Positions 27,531-36,640 are shown, counted from the first letter of the stretch. The stretch: 64,000 bases of DNA from Gallionellaceae bacterium (GCA_028714875.1 JAQTLN010000013.1:52380-116379); one strand, 5' to 3'. Notes: generated by a model not told the origin, from the sequence alone. Made by a program: numbers and translations.

Positions 27531-28529
27531 GTGGCTGACGACATCCTTTCCCAGGAGGAAGTTGACGCTCTGCTGCGCGGGGTGACCGGTGAGCCCGACG
27601 ACGCGGCGGCCGAGGAGGGCGGCGCTGGCGTTCGGGCTTATGACATCGGTCGCCAGGAACGCATCGTGCGTGGGCGCATGCCCACGCTGGAAATCATCAA
27701 TGAGCGCTTCGCGCGCAATTTCCGCGTCGGCCTGTTCAATCTGATCCGCCGTAGCGCGGAGATTTCCGTGGGGCCGGTGACGGTCATCAAGTACAGCGAG
27801 TTCGTGCGCAATCTGGTGGTTCCCACCAACCTGAACATGGTGCACATGAACCCGCTACGCGGCACCGCGCTGTTCGTGTTCGACCCGAACCTGGTGTTCC
27901 TGGTGGTGGATAACCTGTTCGGTGGTGATGGGCGTTATCACATGCGTGTGGAAGGACGTGATTTCACGCCGACCGAGCAGCGCATCATCAGAAAGATTCT
28001 GGAGGTCGCCTTCGAGGAAATGAAAAAGGCCTGGGAAACCATTTACCCGGTCGACTTCGAGTATGTGCGTTCGGAAATGAACACCCAGTTCGCCAACATC
28101 GCCACGCCGACCGAAGTGGTGGTGGTCAGCACCTTCAACATTGAACTGGGCTCCGGCGGCGGCGATTTCCACGTATGCATGCCCTACAGTATGATCGAGC
28201 CGATACGCGATCAGCTCTCCAGCACGATGCAGGCCGACCGGGCCGAGCTGGACGAGCGTTGGGTGTCGCAGATGTCTCTACAGGTGCAGGACGCGGAAGT
28301 GGAACTGGTCGCGAATCTCGGCCAGGCACCCGTGACCCTGCGCCAGATTGTCGATCTCAAGGTGGGTGATGTGATCTCCCTGGATGTTCCGGAAGCGGTG
28401 GTGGCTCAAGTCGATGGCGTGCCGTTGTTCCAATGCCATTACGGCCAGAAGAACGGACAGTTGGCCCTCAAGGTCGACCGTGTGCTGCAAGGGCAGGATC
28501 GCCTGGCCTGCGTCGGGAGCAAACGATGA
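27531..28529 (+). CDS. fliM: Flagellar motor switch protein FliM
   Basis: 332 aa C-ring protein that binds CheY-P and reverses rotation. The N-terminal CheY-binding peptide DDILSQEEVDALLRG is present, followed by the middle CheC-like domain and the C-terminal SpoA domain (about 250-325). The start is GTG at 27531 with 'ggcggagg' upstream. Its stop overlaps the fliN ATG (ATGA), implying coupled translation. Confidence 0.96.
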   Translation: MADDILSQEEVDALLRGVTGEPDDAAAEEGGAGVRAYDIGRQERIVRGRMPTLEIINERFARNFRVGLFNLIRRSAEISVGPVTVIKYSEFVRNLVVPTNLNMVHMNPLRGTALFVFDPNLVFLVVDNLFGGDGRYHMRVEGRDFTPTEQRIIRKILEVAFEEMKKAWETIYPVDFEYVRSEMNTQFANIATPTEVVVVSTFNIELGSGGGDFHVCMPYSMIEPIRDQLSSTMQADRAELDERWVSQMSLQVQDAEVELVANLGQAPVTLRQIVDLKVGDVISLDVPEAVVAQVDGVPLFQCHYGQKNGQLALKVDRVLQGQDRLACVGSKR

Positions 28530-29038
28530 GCGAAGACGCGCAAAAGCAGGAAGACATTTCCGCCGATGACTGGGCGGCCGCGCTGGCCGAGCAAGAGACG
28601 GATGCCCCGGCCGATGCCGCCGCCGACGCGGGCATGGATGATTGGGCCGCAGCCCTGGCGGAACAGGATGTCGTCGATAAAGCCGCCGCGGAGGCGCCCG
28701 CCATGGCGGCGGATACTGGCGCGCTCAAGGCGCCGATATTCCAGAACTTCGATAGCGACAAGGTAGCGCCCGCCGCCAACAACCTCGATCTGATTCTCGA
28801 TATTCCGGTTCACCTCACGGTGGAACTGGGCCGCACCAAGATCGCCATCCGCAACCTGTTGCAACTGGCGCAAGGTTCCGTGGTGGAACTCGACGGCCTG
28901 GCCGGCGAACCGATGGATGTGCTGGTCAACGGCTGCCTGATCGCCCAGGGCGAAGTGGTGGTGGTCAACGACAAGTTCGGCATCCGCCTCACCGACATCA
29001 TCAGCCCGGCCGAGCGCCTGCGTCGGATCAACCGATGA
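28526..29038 (+). CDS. fliN: Flagellar motor switch protein FliN
   Basis: C-ring component, 170 aa. The last 85 residues are the conserved SpoA domain (LDLILDIPVHLTVELGRTK to the end). The N-terminal half is acidic and Ala-rich with a duplicated DDWAAALAEQ motif (about residues 14-23 and 37-46), which looks like a docking repeat. It overlaps fliM and fliO by ATGA junctions. Confidence 0.95.
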   Translation: MSEDAQKQEDISADDWAAALAEQETDAPADAAADAGMDDWAAALAEQDVVDKAAAEAPAMAADTGALKAPIFQNFDSDKVAPAANNLDLILDIPVHLTVELGRTKIAIRNLLQLAQGSVVELDGLAGEPMDVLVNGCLIAQGEVVVVNDKFGIRLTDIISPAERLRRINR

Positions 29039-29454
29039 AGCGGCTTTTTTTGGCCGCCGTGCTGCTCGCCAGCCCGGCCTGGGCGACCGGCAACCCCACC
29101 GCCGCGCCTCCCGCCCTTTCCACGGGTAGCGTGCTGTTCCAGGGTCTGCTCGGCCTGCTCATCGTGTTGGCGGCCATGATGGTGTTCTTCTGGTTCATGC
29201 GCCGTTTTTCCCCCGGCCAGACCGGCGCGCAGGGCGTGGTCAAGGTGGTGGGCGGGGTCATGCTGGGCACGCGGGAGAAACTGGTGGTGGTGGAGGTCGG
29301 TGATACCTGGCTGCTGCTGGGCGTCGGCGGTGGTCAGGTGAACGCCCTCCACAGCCTGCCACGTCCCGAGGGGATAAGCGCCCCGGCCCCGCACGACCCC
29401 CTGTCGGGCTTCTCCGACAAGCTCAAGGAAGTGCTACGCAGGCGTGAGGGGTGA
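29035..29454 (+). CDS. fliO: Flagellar biosynthesis protein FliO
   Basis: Small inner-membrane assembly factor that helps FliP ring formation. 139 aa, with a signal-like N-terminus (MKRLFLAAVLLASPAWA), one membrane helix (about 33-55, LFQGLLGLLIVLAAMMVFFWF) and a cytoplasmic domain with TREKLVVVEVGDTWLLLGV. It overlaps fliN and fliP by four bases each. Confidence 0.92.
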   Translation: MKRLFLAAVLLASPAWATGNPTAAPPALSTGSVLFQGLLGLLIVLAAMMVFFWFMRRFSPGQTGAQGVVKVVGGVMLGTREKLVVVEVGDTWLLLGVGGGQVNALHSLPRPEGISAPAPHDPLSGFSDKLKEVLRRREG

Positions 29455-30221
29455 AGGCGTTGAGTGTGAGTAACGTAGGGTGTGGTCTGCGTGGCCTGAT
29501 CGCCCTGACGCTGGTTTTGTTTCCGCTCGCCGCCCTGGCCGCGCCCGGCATTCCCGCTTTCTCCAGCACGCCGGGGGCGGGCGGCGCCACCAACTACACT
29601 TTCAGCATCGAAGCCCTGCTGCTGCTGACGGCGCTGACGTTCCTGCCGGCCGCGCTGTTGATGATGACCTCGTTCACCCGCATCGTCATCGTGCTGTCGC
29701 TGCTGCGCCAGGCGATGGGCACCATGCAGGCGCCGCCCAATCAGGTGATCGTCGGCCTGTCGCTGTTCCTCACTTTTTTCATCATGGCGCCGGTGTTCGA
29801 CAAGATTTACGAGACCGCCTGGAAGCCATATTCCGATAACCAGATTTCCCTGGTGGTCGCGGCGGATCGCGGCGTCCAGCCGCTCAAGTCCTTCATGCTC
29901 AAGCAAACCCGGCAGGAAGACCTGGCCCTGTTCATTCGCCTGGCCAAGGTGCCGCCCCTGGCCGGCCCGGAGGACACCCCGCTCAAGGTGCTGGTGCCCG
30001 CCTTCGTCATCAGCGAACTGAAAACGGCGTTCCAGATCGGTTTCATCGTTTTCATCCCGTTCCTGATCATCGATATGGTGGTGGCCAGCGTGTTGATGTC
30101 GATGGGCATGATGATGCTCTCGCCCATGCTGGTGTCGTTGCCGTTCAAGATCATGTTGTTCGTGCTGGCGGATGGTTGGGGGCTGTTGATTTCCTCGCTG
30201 GTGCAGACTTTCCAGATATGA
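29451..30221 (+). CDS. fliP: Flagellar type III export apparatus protein FliP
   Basis: Core channel protein of the flagellar export gate. 256 aa with a cleavable-type signal and four membrane helices. Conserved LLTALTFLPAALLMMTSFTRIVIVLSLLRQA and the C-terminal FKIMLFVLADGW are present. The start is GTG at 29451 overlapping fliO. The stop TGA overlaps the ATG of the repeat ORF (ATATGA) instead of leading directly into fliQ, which is unusual. Confidence 0.95.
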   Translation: MKALSVSNVGCGLRGLIALTLVLFPLAALAAPGIPAFSSTPGAGGATNYTFSIEALLLLTALTFLPAALLMMTSFTRIVIVLSLLRQAMGTMQAPPNQVIVGLSLFLTFFIMAPVFDKIYETAWKPYSDNQISLVVAADRGVQPLKSFMLKQTRQEDLALFIRLAKVPPLAGPEDTPLKVLVPAFVISELKTAFQIGFIVFIPFLIIDMVVASVLMSMGMMMLSPMLVSLPFKIMLFVLADGWGLLISSLVQTFQI

Positions 30222-30469
30222 GCGCCGCCGCCCGGCCGCCCGAAGGCGGCGCTCCCCCTCCCTCGGGGAGGAAGTCGCGCCAGCGACAGGAGGGTAGTCA
30301 TATGAGCGCCGCCGCCCGGCCGCCCGAAGGCGGCGCTCCCTCTCCCTCGGGGAGGAAGTCGCGCCAGCGACAGGAGGGTAGTCATATGAGCGCCGCCGCC
30401 CGGCCGCCCGAAGGCGGCGCCCACCTCCCTCGGAGAGGATGCCGCGCCAGTGACAGGAGGCTAATCCAG
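30218..30469. repeat. Three tandem 84-bp repeats between fliP and fliQ
   Basis: Units begin at 30218, 30302 and 30386. Units 1 and 2 are nearly identical; unit 3 has several substitutions in its second half. Each contains a hairpin (gcgccgcc ... ggcggcgc), a second palindrome (ctccctcggggag) and a Shine-Dalgarno block. Unit length is a multiple of three, so the number of copies does not shift the frame. Confidence 0.95.
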
Positions 30470-30472
30470 TGA
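30218..30472 (+). CDS. Triple-repeat 84-aa ORF coupled to fliP and fliQ
   Basis: No homologue recognised. Three 28-residue units begin MSAAARPPEGGAP and continue PSGRKSRQRQEGSH; the third diverges at its end. Each unit starts with ATG preceded by 'caggaggg', except the first, whose ATG overlaps the fliP stop. The last codons run into the fliQ start as GTGA. The frame is fully open, basic and Pro/Gly-rich, with no membrane segment. Whether peptide is made, or the units only relay ribosomes from fliP to fliQ, cannot be judged from sequence. Confidence 0.4.
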   Translation: MSAAARPPEGGAPPPSGRKSRQRQEGSHMSAAARPPEGGAPSPSGRKSRQRQEGSHMSAAARPPEGGAHLPRRGCRASDRRLIQ

Positions 30473-30738
30473 CCCCCGATACCGTCATCGCCATTGTCCG
30501 CCAGGCCCTGGAAGTGGCCATGCTGGTGGCCGGGCCGCTGCTGCTTGCGTCGTTGCTGATGGGGCTGCTGGTGAGCATTTTTCAGGCCGCCACGCAGATC
30601 AACGAAATGACCCTTTCCTTCATTCCCAAGCTGCTGGTGATGTTCGTGGTGCTGGTGGTGATGGGGCCGTGGGCGCTGCAATTGCTGGTGGACTACGTCG
30701 CCCGCCTGTTCGGCAGCATCCCGACCCTGGTGGGCTGA
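30469..30738 (+). CDS. fliQ: Flagellar export apparatus protein FliQ
   Basis: 89 aa, two membrane helices (about 17-40 and 52-75) as in all FliQ; part of the FliPQR export gate. The start is GTG at 30469, inside a GTGA overlap with the repeat ORF and preceded by 'caggagg'. Its stop overlaps the fliR ATG (TGATG). Confidence 0.95.
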   Translation: MTPDTVIAIVRQALEVAMLVAGPLLLASLLMGLLVSIFQAATQINEMTLSFIPKLLVMFVVLVVMGPWALQLLVDYVARLFGSIPTLVG

Positions 30739-31523
30739 TGTTCACCCTGTCCAGTACCGACCTGGACGCGCTCCTGGTCCTGTTCTTTTTCCCCTTCGTT
30801 CGCATCCTCGCCTGGGTGCGGTTCGACCCGTTGCTGGGCAATCACGCGGTGCCCATGCGCATGCGGGTGGTGCTGGCGCTGGTATTGACCGTGGCCATCG
30901 CCCCCATCCTGCCCGCCGCGCCACAGGTGGCGCTGGTATCCGGCGAAGGCCTGATGGTGCTGTTGCAGCAGATCGCCATCGGCGCGGTGCTCGGCTTCTC
31001 GCTGCGCATCGTATTCGGCATCGTCGAAGTGGCCGGAAACTTCATGGGCATGCAGATGGGCCTGTCGTTCGCCACCCTGTTCGATCCCATCAACGGCGCG
31101 CAGACGCCAGTGGTTTCGCAATTCCTGGTGCTCGCCACCACCCTCATCCTGTTTTCCTTCAACGGCCATCATTTGGTCATCGCCGCCCTGGCACAGAGTT
31201 TTGTCGAGGTGCCGGTCGGCAGTACGCTCACCGCGCCGGGATTCGCCGCCGTGGCGCACTGGGGTGGCGTCATGTTTTCCACCGGCCTGCATATCGCCCT
31301 GCCGGTGACCGCCGCCTTGCTCGCCACCAACCTCACCATCGGCATGATGTCGCGCGCCGCGCCGCAACTGAACATTTTCGCCATTGGTTTTCCCCTCACC
31401 CTCGGCGCCGGTTTCCTGGTGCTCTACTTCACCCTGGCCTATCTGCCGGCACAACTCGACCGCATCTGGTTGCAGGCGCTGCAGGCCGGGATGAGCGCCA
31501 TGCGCGGCGTGGCGGGGCAATGA
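30738..31523 (+). CDS. fliR: Flagellar export apparatus protein FliR
   Basis: 261 aa inner-membrane protein completing the FliPQR gate. The ATG at 30738 overlaps the fliQ stop. Six to seven hydrophobic helices, with conserved FVRILAWVRFDPLLG near the N-terminus, GMQMGLSFATLFDP in the middle and NIFAIGFPLTLGAGF toward the end. Last recognised flagellar gene of the block; its stop overlaps the methyltransferase start. Confidence 0.94.
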   Translation: MFTLSSTDLDALLVLFFFPFVRILAWVRFDPLLGNHAVPMRMRVVLALVLTVAIAPILPAAPQVALVSGEGLMVLLQQIAIGAVLGFSLRIVFGIVEVAGNFMGMQMGLSFATLFDPINGAQTPVVSQFLVLATTLILFSFNGHHLVIAALAQSFVEVPVGSTLTAPGFAAVAHWGGVMFSTGLHIALPVTAALLATNLTIGMMSRAAPQLNIFAIGFPLTLGAGFLVLYFTLAYLPAQLDRIWLQALQAGMSAMRGVAGQ

Positions 31524-32038
31524 CCACCTGGTTCAACATGAACGCCTCGGCCTGGGTTCAGCGCTGGGCCAGCCTGATTCCAGCCGATGGAAGCGTGCTC
31601 GATTTGGCTTGCGGTGGCGGCCGTCATGCCGTCTATCTGGCGGGGTTGGGGCATGAAGTCGTCGCCGTGGATCGTGATCTGTCCCTCGCGGCCGTGGTGC
31701 GCGGCACGCCGGGAATCACCTGGCGTCAGGCTGATCTGGAAGGCGACGCCTGGCCTTTCCCCGGCGACACCTTTCTCGGCATCGTCGTCACCAACTATCT
31801 GCACCGCCCCCTGTTCGAGCTACTCCTCGCCGCGCTCGAACCGGGCGGCGTCCTGATCTACGAGACCTTCAGCCTAGGCCAGGCCAAATACGGCCGCCCG
31901 CGCAACCCGGCGCACTTGCTGCTGCCCGGCGAATTGCTGGAAATGGCGCGGGGCAAACTGAACGTGCTGGCGTACGAGGATGTCGAGGAAGCAGAGCAAC
32001 GACGCTGCGTGCAAAGGCTTTGCGCCGTGAAAGCATGA
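31520..32038 (+). CDS. Class I SAM-dependent methyltransferase
   Basis: 172 aa Rossmann-fold methyltransferase. Motif I is VLDLACGGGRHAVYLA and the acidic end of strand 2 is VVAVDRD. Strand 4 has GIVVTNYLHRPLF, and EPGGVLIYETF follows. It resembles small TehB-like proteins of unknown substrate. It overlaps fliR by ATGA, so it is co-transcribed with the flagellar genes, but gene order alone does not give it a flagellar role. Confidence 0.85.
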   Translation: MTTWFNMNASAWVQRWASLIPADGSVLDLACGGGRHAVYLAGLGHEVVAVDRDLSLAAVVRGTPGITWRQADLEGDAWPFPGDTFLGIVVTNYLHRPLFELLLAALEPGGVLIYETFSLGQAKYGRPRNPAHLLLPGELLEMARGKLNVLAYEDVEEAEQRRCVQRLCAVKA

Positions 32039-32080
32039 GTTTCGGCTAAAATCGCCGCTTTTCCAGATTCCCTAATAGCC

Positions 32081-32956
32081 ATGTTTACCGGCAGTCTCGT
32101 CGCACTCGTTACACCCATGCTGCCCGATGGCGGCCTGGACATGCCCCGTTTCCGGGCGCTCATCGACTGGCATATCGAGCAGGGCACGGATGGCCTGGTC
32201 ATCGTCGGCACCACGGGTGAATCGCCCACGGTGGATGCCGATGAACATTGCCTGCTGATCCGAACCGCCGTCGAACAGGCCGCCGGCCGCGTTCCGGTGA
32301 TTGCCGGCACCGGCGCCAATTCGACGCGCGAAGCTATCGAATTGACCCGTTGCGCCAAGGAAGCCGGCGCGGCGGCGGGCCTCTCGGTGGCGCCGTACTA
32401 CAACAAGCCGACCCAGGAAGGCCTGTTTCAGCATTTCAAGGCCATCGCCGAGTCGAGCGACCTGCCGTTGATTCTCTACAACGTGCCAGGCCGTACCGTT
32501 TCCGATATCAGCAACGACACCGCTCTGCGTCTGGCCGCTTTGCCCGGCGTGATCGGCATCAAGGACGCCACCGGCAACATCGAGCGTGGTTCCGATCTGA
32601 TCAAGCGCGCCCCGGCCTCGTTCGCCGTCTACAGCGGCGACGACGCCAGCGGCATGGTGCTGATGCTGTTGGGCGGCAAGGGCGTCATTTCGGTGACCTC
32701 CAACGTGGCGCCGCGTCTGATGCATGAAATGTCCGTGGCGGCGATGTCCGGTGATCTGGCGCGCGCCCGCGAAATCAACTTCCGCCTGCTTGGCCTGCAC
32801 CAGAAACTGTTCGTGGAAGCCAACCCCATTCCCGTGAAATGGGCGCTGGCTGAAATGGGCCATATCGGCCTTGGCATCCGTCTGCCCCTCGTTCCCCTGT
32901 CCGCGCCGCATCACGACACTTTGCGCCACGCCCTGAAAGAAGCCGGTTCCCTGTGA
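32081..32956 (+). CDS. dapA: 4-hydroxy-tetrahydrodipicolinate synthase
   Basis: Condenses pyruvate with aspartate semialdehyde, the first step of the diaminopimelate and lysine branch. 291 aa. Schiff-base Lys161 in [11 protein letters not shown], catalytic Tyr133 in ILYNVPGRT and GTTGESPT near residue 45. The dapA-bamC order is the classical one. Confidence 0.96.
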   Translation: MFTGSLVALVTPMLPDGGLDMPRFRALIDWHIEQGTDGLVIVGTTGESPTVDADEHCLLIRTAVEQAAGRVPVIAGTGANSTREAIELTRCAKEAGAAAGLSVAPYYNKPTQEGLFQHFKAIAESSDLPLILYNVPGRTVSDISNDTALRLAALPGVIGIKDATGNIERGSDLIKRAPASFAVYSGDDASGMVLMLLGGKGVISVTSNVAPRLMHEMSVAAMSGDLARAREINFRLLGLHQKLFVEANPIPVKWALAEMGHIGLGIRLPLVPLSAPHHDTLRHALKEAGSL

Positions 32957-32967
32957 GGTTGCCCGTT

Positions 32968-34098
32968 ATGCGTCATACCGTTGTTCTCGTTGCCCTGGCG
33001 CTCGCCGCTGGTGGTTGTTCCGTATTCGAAGGCAAGAAGATCGACTACAAGTCGCAAGGCAGCCTGCCGCCGCTGGAGGCGCCGCCGGATCTGGTGATGC
33101 CCGCCGGTGACAATCGTTTTGCCGTGCCGGATATCAATCCGACCGGAGCCGCCACTTTCTCCGCCTACGACCGGGAACGCGCCGGCAAGCCGAAAAGCGC
33201 GAGCGAGCAGGCCTTGTTGCCCAAGGTCGACAAGGCCAGCATCGAACGCGCCGGCACGCAGCGCTGGCTGGTGGTGCAGGCGCCGGCCGCCGAGGTGTGG
33301 CCGGTGGTCAAGGACTTCTGGCAGGAAATGGGTTTCCTCATCACCCTGGAACAGCCCGACGCCGGCGTGATGGAAACCGATTGGGCGGAAAACCGCGCAA
33401 AAATTCCCCAGGAAGGCATCCGCAAGTGGTTGGGCAAGGCGTTGGACAGCTTCTACTCCACCGCCGAGCGCGACAAGTTCCGCACCCGCCTGGAGCCGGC
33501 CGCCGATGCCAAGGGCACCGAGATCTATGTCAGCCATCGCGGCATGACCGAGGTGTTCGAGGGTACCCAGGCCGGTGGCGATCAGGGCCAGGGCCGCACC
33601 ATATGGCAGCCGCGCCCGAGCGACCCGGAACTGGAGGCGGAAATGCTGCGCCGTCTGATGGTGCGTTTCGGTGTCGAAGAGTCGCGCGCCCAATCGCTGT
33701 TGGCCGAGAAGGCCGCGCCGCCGCGCGCCACCCTGAGCAAGGCACCGGATGGTCTGGCCACGCTGGCGTTGCCGGAAGCCTTCGACCGCGCCTGGCGCCG
33801 GGTTGGCCTGGCGCTGGATCGTATCGGCTTCGCCGTGGAAGACCGTGACCGTGCCGGCGGCGTTTATTACGTGCGTTACGCCGATCCGGAAGCCAACACC
33901 AAGAAGGAAAAAGGTTTTCTGTCCAAACTGGCGTTCTGGAGCAGTGACGACGCCAAGTCCAAGGCTTTGAAGTATCAGGTGAAATTGTCGGGCTCCGGCG
34001 AAAGCACCCGCATCGGCGTGTATATGGAAGACGGCAAGCCGGCCAACAACGAAACCGGCACCCGCATCGCCAGCCTGCTTTACGAGCAGTTGAAGTAG
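32968..34098 (+). CDS. bamC: Outer-membrane assembly lipoprotein BamC
   Basis: Accessory lipoprotein of the BAM complex that inserts outer-membrane beta-barrels. 376 aa from the ATG at 32968. The lipoprotein signal ends in LALAAGGC, a slightly atypical lipobox. An unstructured, Pro-rich N-terminal lasso (SLPPLEAPPDLVMP) that in the family binds BamD is followed by two helix-grip domains (about 90-200 and 250-375). A GTG at 32953 overlapping the dapA stop is an alternative start. Confidence 0.9.
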   Translation: MRHTVVLVALALAAGGCSVFEGKKIDYKSQGSLPPLEAPPDLVMPAGDNRFAVPDINPTGAATFSAYDRERAGKPKSASEQALLPKVDKASIERAGTQRWLVVQAPAAEVWPVVKDFWQEMGFLITLEQPDAGVMETDWAENRAKIPQEGIRKWLGKALDSFYSTAERDKFRTRLEPAADAKGTEIYVSHRGMTEVFEGTQAGGDQGQGRTIWQPRPSDPELEAEMLRRLMVRFGVEESRAQSLLAEKAAPPRATLSKAPDGLATLALPEAFDRAWRRVGLALDRIGFAVEDRDRAGGVYYVRYADPEANTKKEKGFLSKLAFWSSDDAKSKALKYQVKLSGSGESTRIGVYMEDGKPANNETGTRIASLLYEQLK

Positions 34099-34865
34099 TG
34101 CTTCGCTTCGCCAGTCTGGGTAGTGGCAGTAAAGGCAACGCCTGGGTGGTGCAAGCCGGTCGGACCACGGTCATGGTGGATTGTGGTTTCGGCCCGCGCG
34201 AGGCGGCGCGGCGTCTCGCCCGCCTCGGCCTGGAGGCGGAAGACCTGGATGCCATCCTGGTGACCCACGAACACAGCGATCATGGGCGCGGGGTGGCCAA
34301 GCTGGCGCTCAAGGCGCGTTGCCCGGTGTGGCTCAGCCACGGTTGCCACGCCATGCTGGAAGCGGTGGGCGCCGCGCCGGTGGCGGCGAACATCCTCGCC
34401 GGCCATGAGGCCTTCGATCTGGGTGACTTGCGGGTGACACCCTACCCGGTGCCGCACGACGCGCGCGAGCCGGTGCATTTCGCTTTCTCCGATGGCGCCC
34501 GTCGTTTCGGCCTGCTGACCGATGCCGGCCATGTGACGCCGCATATCGAGGCGGTGCTGAGCGGTTGCGATGCCTTGGCGCTGGAATGCAATCACGATGT
34601 GGCCATGCTGCGCGCGGGCACTTATCCGGAGGCGTTGCAGCGGCGCATCCTCGGGCCTTATGGCCATCTCGACAATGCGGCGGCGGCGGCCCTGCTGGCG
34701 CGCGTTGGGGGGGCGGGGCTCACCCATGTGGTGGCCGCGCACCTTTCTGAACATAACAACGCGCCCGAATTGGCCCGCGCCGCCTTGGCCGGGGCGTTGG
34801 GCTGCGAAGATGCCTGGGTCGGCGTCGCCGACCAGGAAACGGGACTGGACTGGCGGGAAATCTGA
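34098..34865 (+). CDS. MBL-fold metallohydrolase
   Basis: 255 aa metallo-beta-lactamase fold protein. The binuclear zinc motif is THEHSDH near residue 57, with later His and Asp ligands in VPHDAREP and LLTDAGHV, and a C-terminal HLSEHNN. It resembles the YycJ/WalJ group, reported as nucleases or of unknown function. The start is GTG overlapping the bamC TAG stop, and the next gene overlaps its TGA. Confidence 0.88.
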   Translation: MLRFASLGSGSKGNAWVVQAGRTTVMVDCGFGPREAARRLARLGLEAEDLDAILVTHEHSDHGRGVAKLALKARCPVWLSHGCHAMLEAVGAAPVAANILAGHEAFDLGDLRVTPYPVPHDAREPVHFAFSDGARRFGLLTDAGHVTPHIEAVLSGCDALALECNHDVAMLRAGTYPEALQRRILGPYGHLDNAAAAALLARVGGAGLTHVVAAHLSEHNNAPELARAALAGALGCEDAWVGVADQETGLDWREI

Positions 34866-36277
34866 TGGAAGTTGGCGAAAACACAGCCGCGGCACTGGAA
34901 GTCGCAACCACCTTCGCGGAACTCGGGCTCGCGCCCGAAATTCTGCGCGCGCTCGACGACATGGGCTACAGCATTCCCACGCCGATTCAGAAACAGGCCA
35001 TCCCCCTGGTGCTGGCCGGGCGCGACCTGATGGCGCAGGCGCAGACCGGCACCGGCAAGACCGCCGCCTTCGCTTTGCCGTTGTTGCAGAAAATGGTCGC
35101 GCACGCCAACACCAGCGCTTCGCCGGCGCGCCATCCGGTGCGCGCCCTGGTGCTCACCCCGACGCGGGAACTGGCGATCCAGGTGCACGAAAGCGTGGTC
35201 GACTACAACAAGAACCTGCCCCTGCGCAGCACCGTGGTGTTCGGCGGTGTCGACATGAAAGCGCAGGAAGCCGAGTTGCGCGGCGGCGTGGAAATCCTGG
35301 TCGCCACACCCGGCCGCCTGCTCGACCACGCCGGCAGCAATATGGTGAAGCTCTCGCAAGTGCAGTTTCTGGTGCTGGATGAGGCGGACCGCATGCTGGA
35401 CATGGGCTTCATGCCCGATCTCAAGCGCATCCTCAACCTGTTGCCGACGAAACGGCAGACCCTGCTGTTCTCCGCCACCTTCGATGACAGCATCGTCGGT
35501 CTCGCCAAGAGCTTCCTGCAGAACCCCCTGAAAGTCGAAGTCGCCCGCCGCAACACCGCCGCCGAACTGGTGGAACAGGTGGTGCACAGGGTGCGCGAGG
35601 ACGACAAGATGGATGCCTTGTTGCAGGTTCTCAAGGCGCGCGAGATCAGCCAGGCGCTGGTGTTCACTCGCACCAAGATCGCCGCCGACAAACTCGGGCG
35701 ACGCTTGCAGAAGCGCGGCGTGCCGACCGGCATCATCCACGGCGACAAGGCCCAGGTGGAACGCCTGGCCGCCCTTGATGGCTTCAAACAGGGCAAGGTG
35801 CAACTGCTGGTGGCCACCGACATCGCCGCGCGCGGTCTTGACATCGTCGATCTGCCCTGCGTGTTCAACTTCGAACTGCCTTACGCGGCCGAGGACTATG
35901 TTCACCGTATCGGCCGCACCGGGCGCGCCGGCGCTTCCGGCCTCGCCATCTCCCTGGTGTCGCCCGAGGAGGAACGGCTGCTGGTCGCCATTCGCAAATT
36001 CATCAATCGCGATCTGGTCGAAGCGCCTTTGCCTGCCATCGCGCCGCCACGCGCGGTTGCGGTGGCGCGGCCTGTCGCGGTGGCCATGAAGCCTGACGTG
36101 GAACAGTCTGACGTGGAACAGCCGGACGCGGAGCGGCAGCCTCGCATGGCACGGTCACGCCGGGAACCGGTCTGTGCCTTGCTGCTGCCGCCGGTGAATG
36201 TGGCACAGCCGGTGGCGGAGGTGGTGGTAGAGGCGGTGGTGGCACCCGCGGCGACACAGCCCAATCAGATCGCATGA
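34865..36277 (+). CDS. DEAD-box RNA helicase, RhlE-like
   Basis: 470 aa ATP-dependent RNA helicase. Motifs: Q-motif PTPIQKQAI, AQTGTGKT, PTRELA, GG, DEADRMLDMGF, SAT, and HRIGRTGRAG in the second RecA domain. After about residue 385 a low-complexity Val/Ala/Pro/Glu tail without a known fold resembles the disordered tails that bind RNA. Typical roles are ribosome assembly or mRNA decay. It overlaps its neighbours on both sides. Confidence 0.93.
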   Translation: MEVGENTAAALEVATTFAELGLAPEILRALDDMGYSIPTPIQKQAIPLVLAGRDLMAQAQTGTGKTAAFALPLLQKMVAHANTSASPARHPVRALVLTPTRELAIQVHESVVDYNKNLPLRSTVVFGGVDMKAQEAELRGGVEILVATPGRLLDHAGSNMVKLSQVQFLVLDEADRMLDMGFMPDLKRILNLLPTKRQTLLFSATFDDSIVGLAKSFLQNPLKVEVARRNTAAELVEQVVHRVREDDKMDALLQVLKAREISQALVFTRTKIAADKLGRRLQKRGVPTGIIHGDKAQVERLAALDGFKQGKVQLLVATDIAARGLDIVDLPCVFNFELPYAAEDYVHRIGRTGRAGASGLAISLVSPEEERLLVAIRKFINRDLVEAPLPAIAPPRAVAVARPVAVAMKPDVEQSDVEQPDAERQPRMARSRREPVCALLLPPVNVAQPVAEVVVEAVVAPAATQPNQIA

Positions 36278-36600
36278 GCCTGGAGGGGTTGCTGCTGATT
36301 CTGCTGGCCGCGCTGGCGTGGTTCTGGTGGGATAGTCTGCAAAAGCGCGAAATTGCCCTCACCGCCGCGCGCCTGGCCTGCGAACGCGCCGGGGTGCAGT
36401 TCCTCGATGCCAGCGTGGCGCTGCGCAAGCTCAAGCTGCGCCGTGATTCCAACCAGCGCGCCCGCTTCTACCGCGAATACGCCTTTGAATACTCTATCGA
36501 GGGCGACGACCGGCAACCTGGATGGGTCTGGCTTCTGGGCGCGCGGGTGGTCAATGTCACCCTGGTTGAACAGAACAACGTGGTGCCGTTCAACTCCTGA
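36274..36600 (+). CDS. DUF3301 family membrane-anchored protein
   Basis: 108 aa. One N-terminal membrane helix (about 3-20, LEGLLLILLAALAWFWWDS) is followed by a short conserved soluble part with ACERAGVQFLDASVAL, RRDSNQRARFYREYAFEYS and GWVWLLGARV. Function unknown in the literature I recall. It overlaps the helicase gene by ATGA. Confidence 0.82.
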   Translation: MSLEGLLLILLAALAWFWWDSLQKREIALTAARLACERAGVQFLDASVALRKLKLRRDSNQRARFYREYAFEYSIEGDDRQPGWVWLLGARVVNVTLVEQNNVVPFNS

Positions 36601-36640
36601 GGCGATTTACCGCGATGGATTGACCGCCGCGCCGGTCGGC

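Noticed and set aside
30218-30469. Tandem repeats between fliP and fliQ considered as a CRISPR array
   Set aside because: Units abut directly without unique spacers, are 84 bp and in frame; a CRISPR array needs variable spacers.
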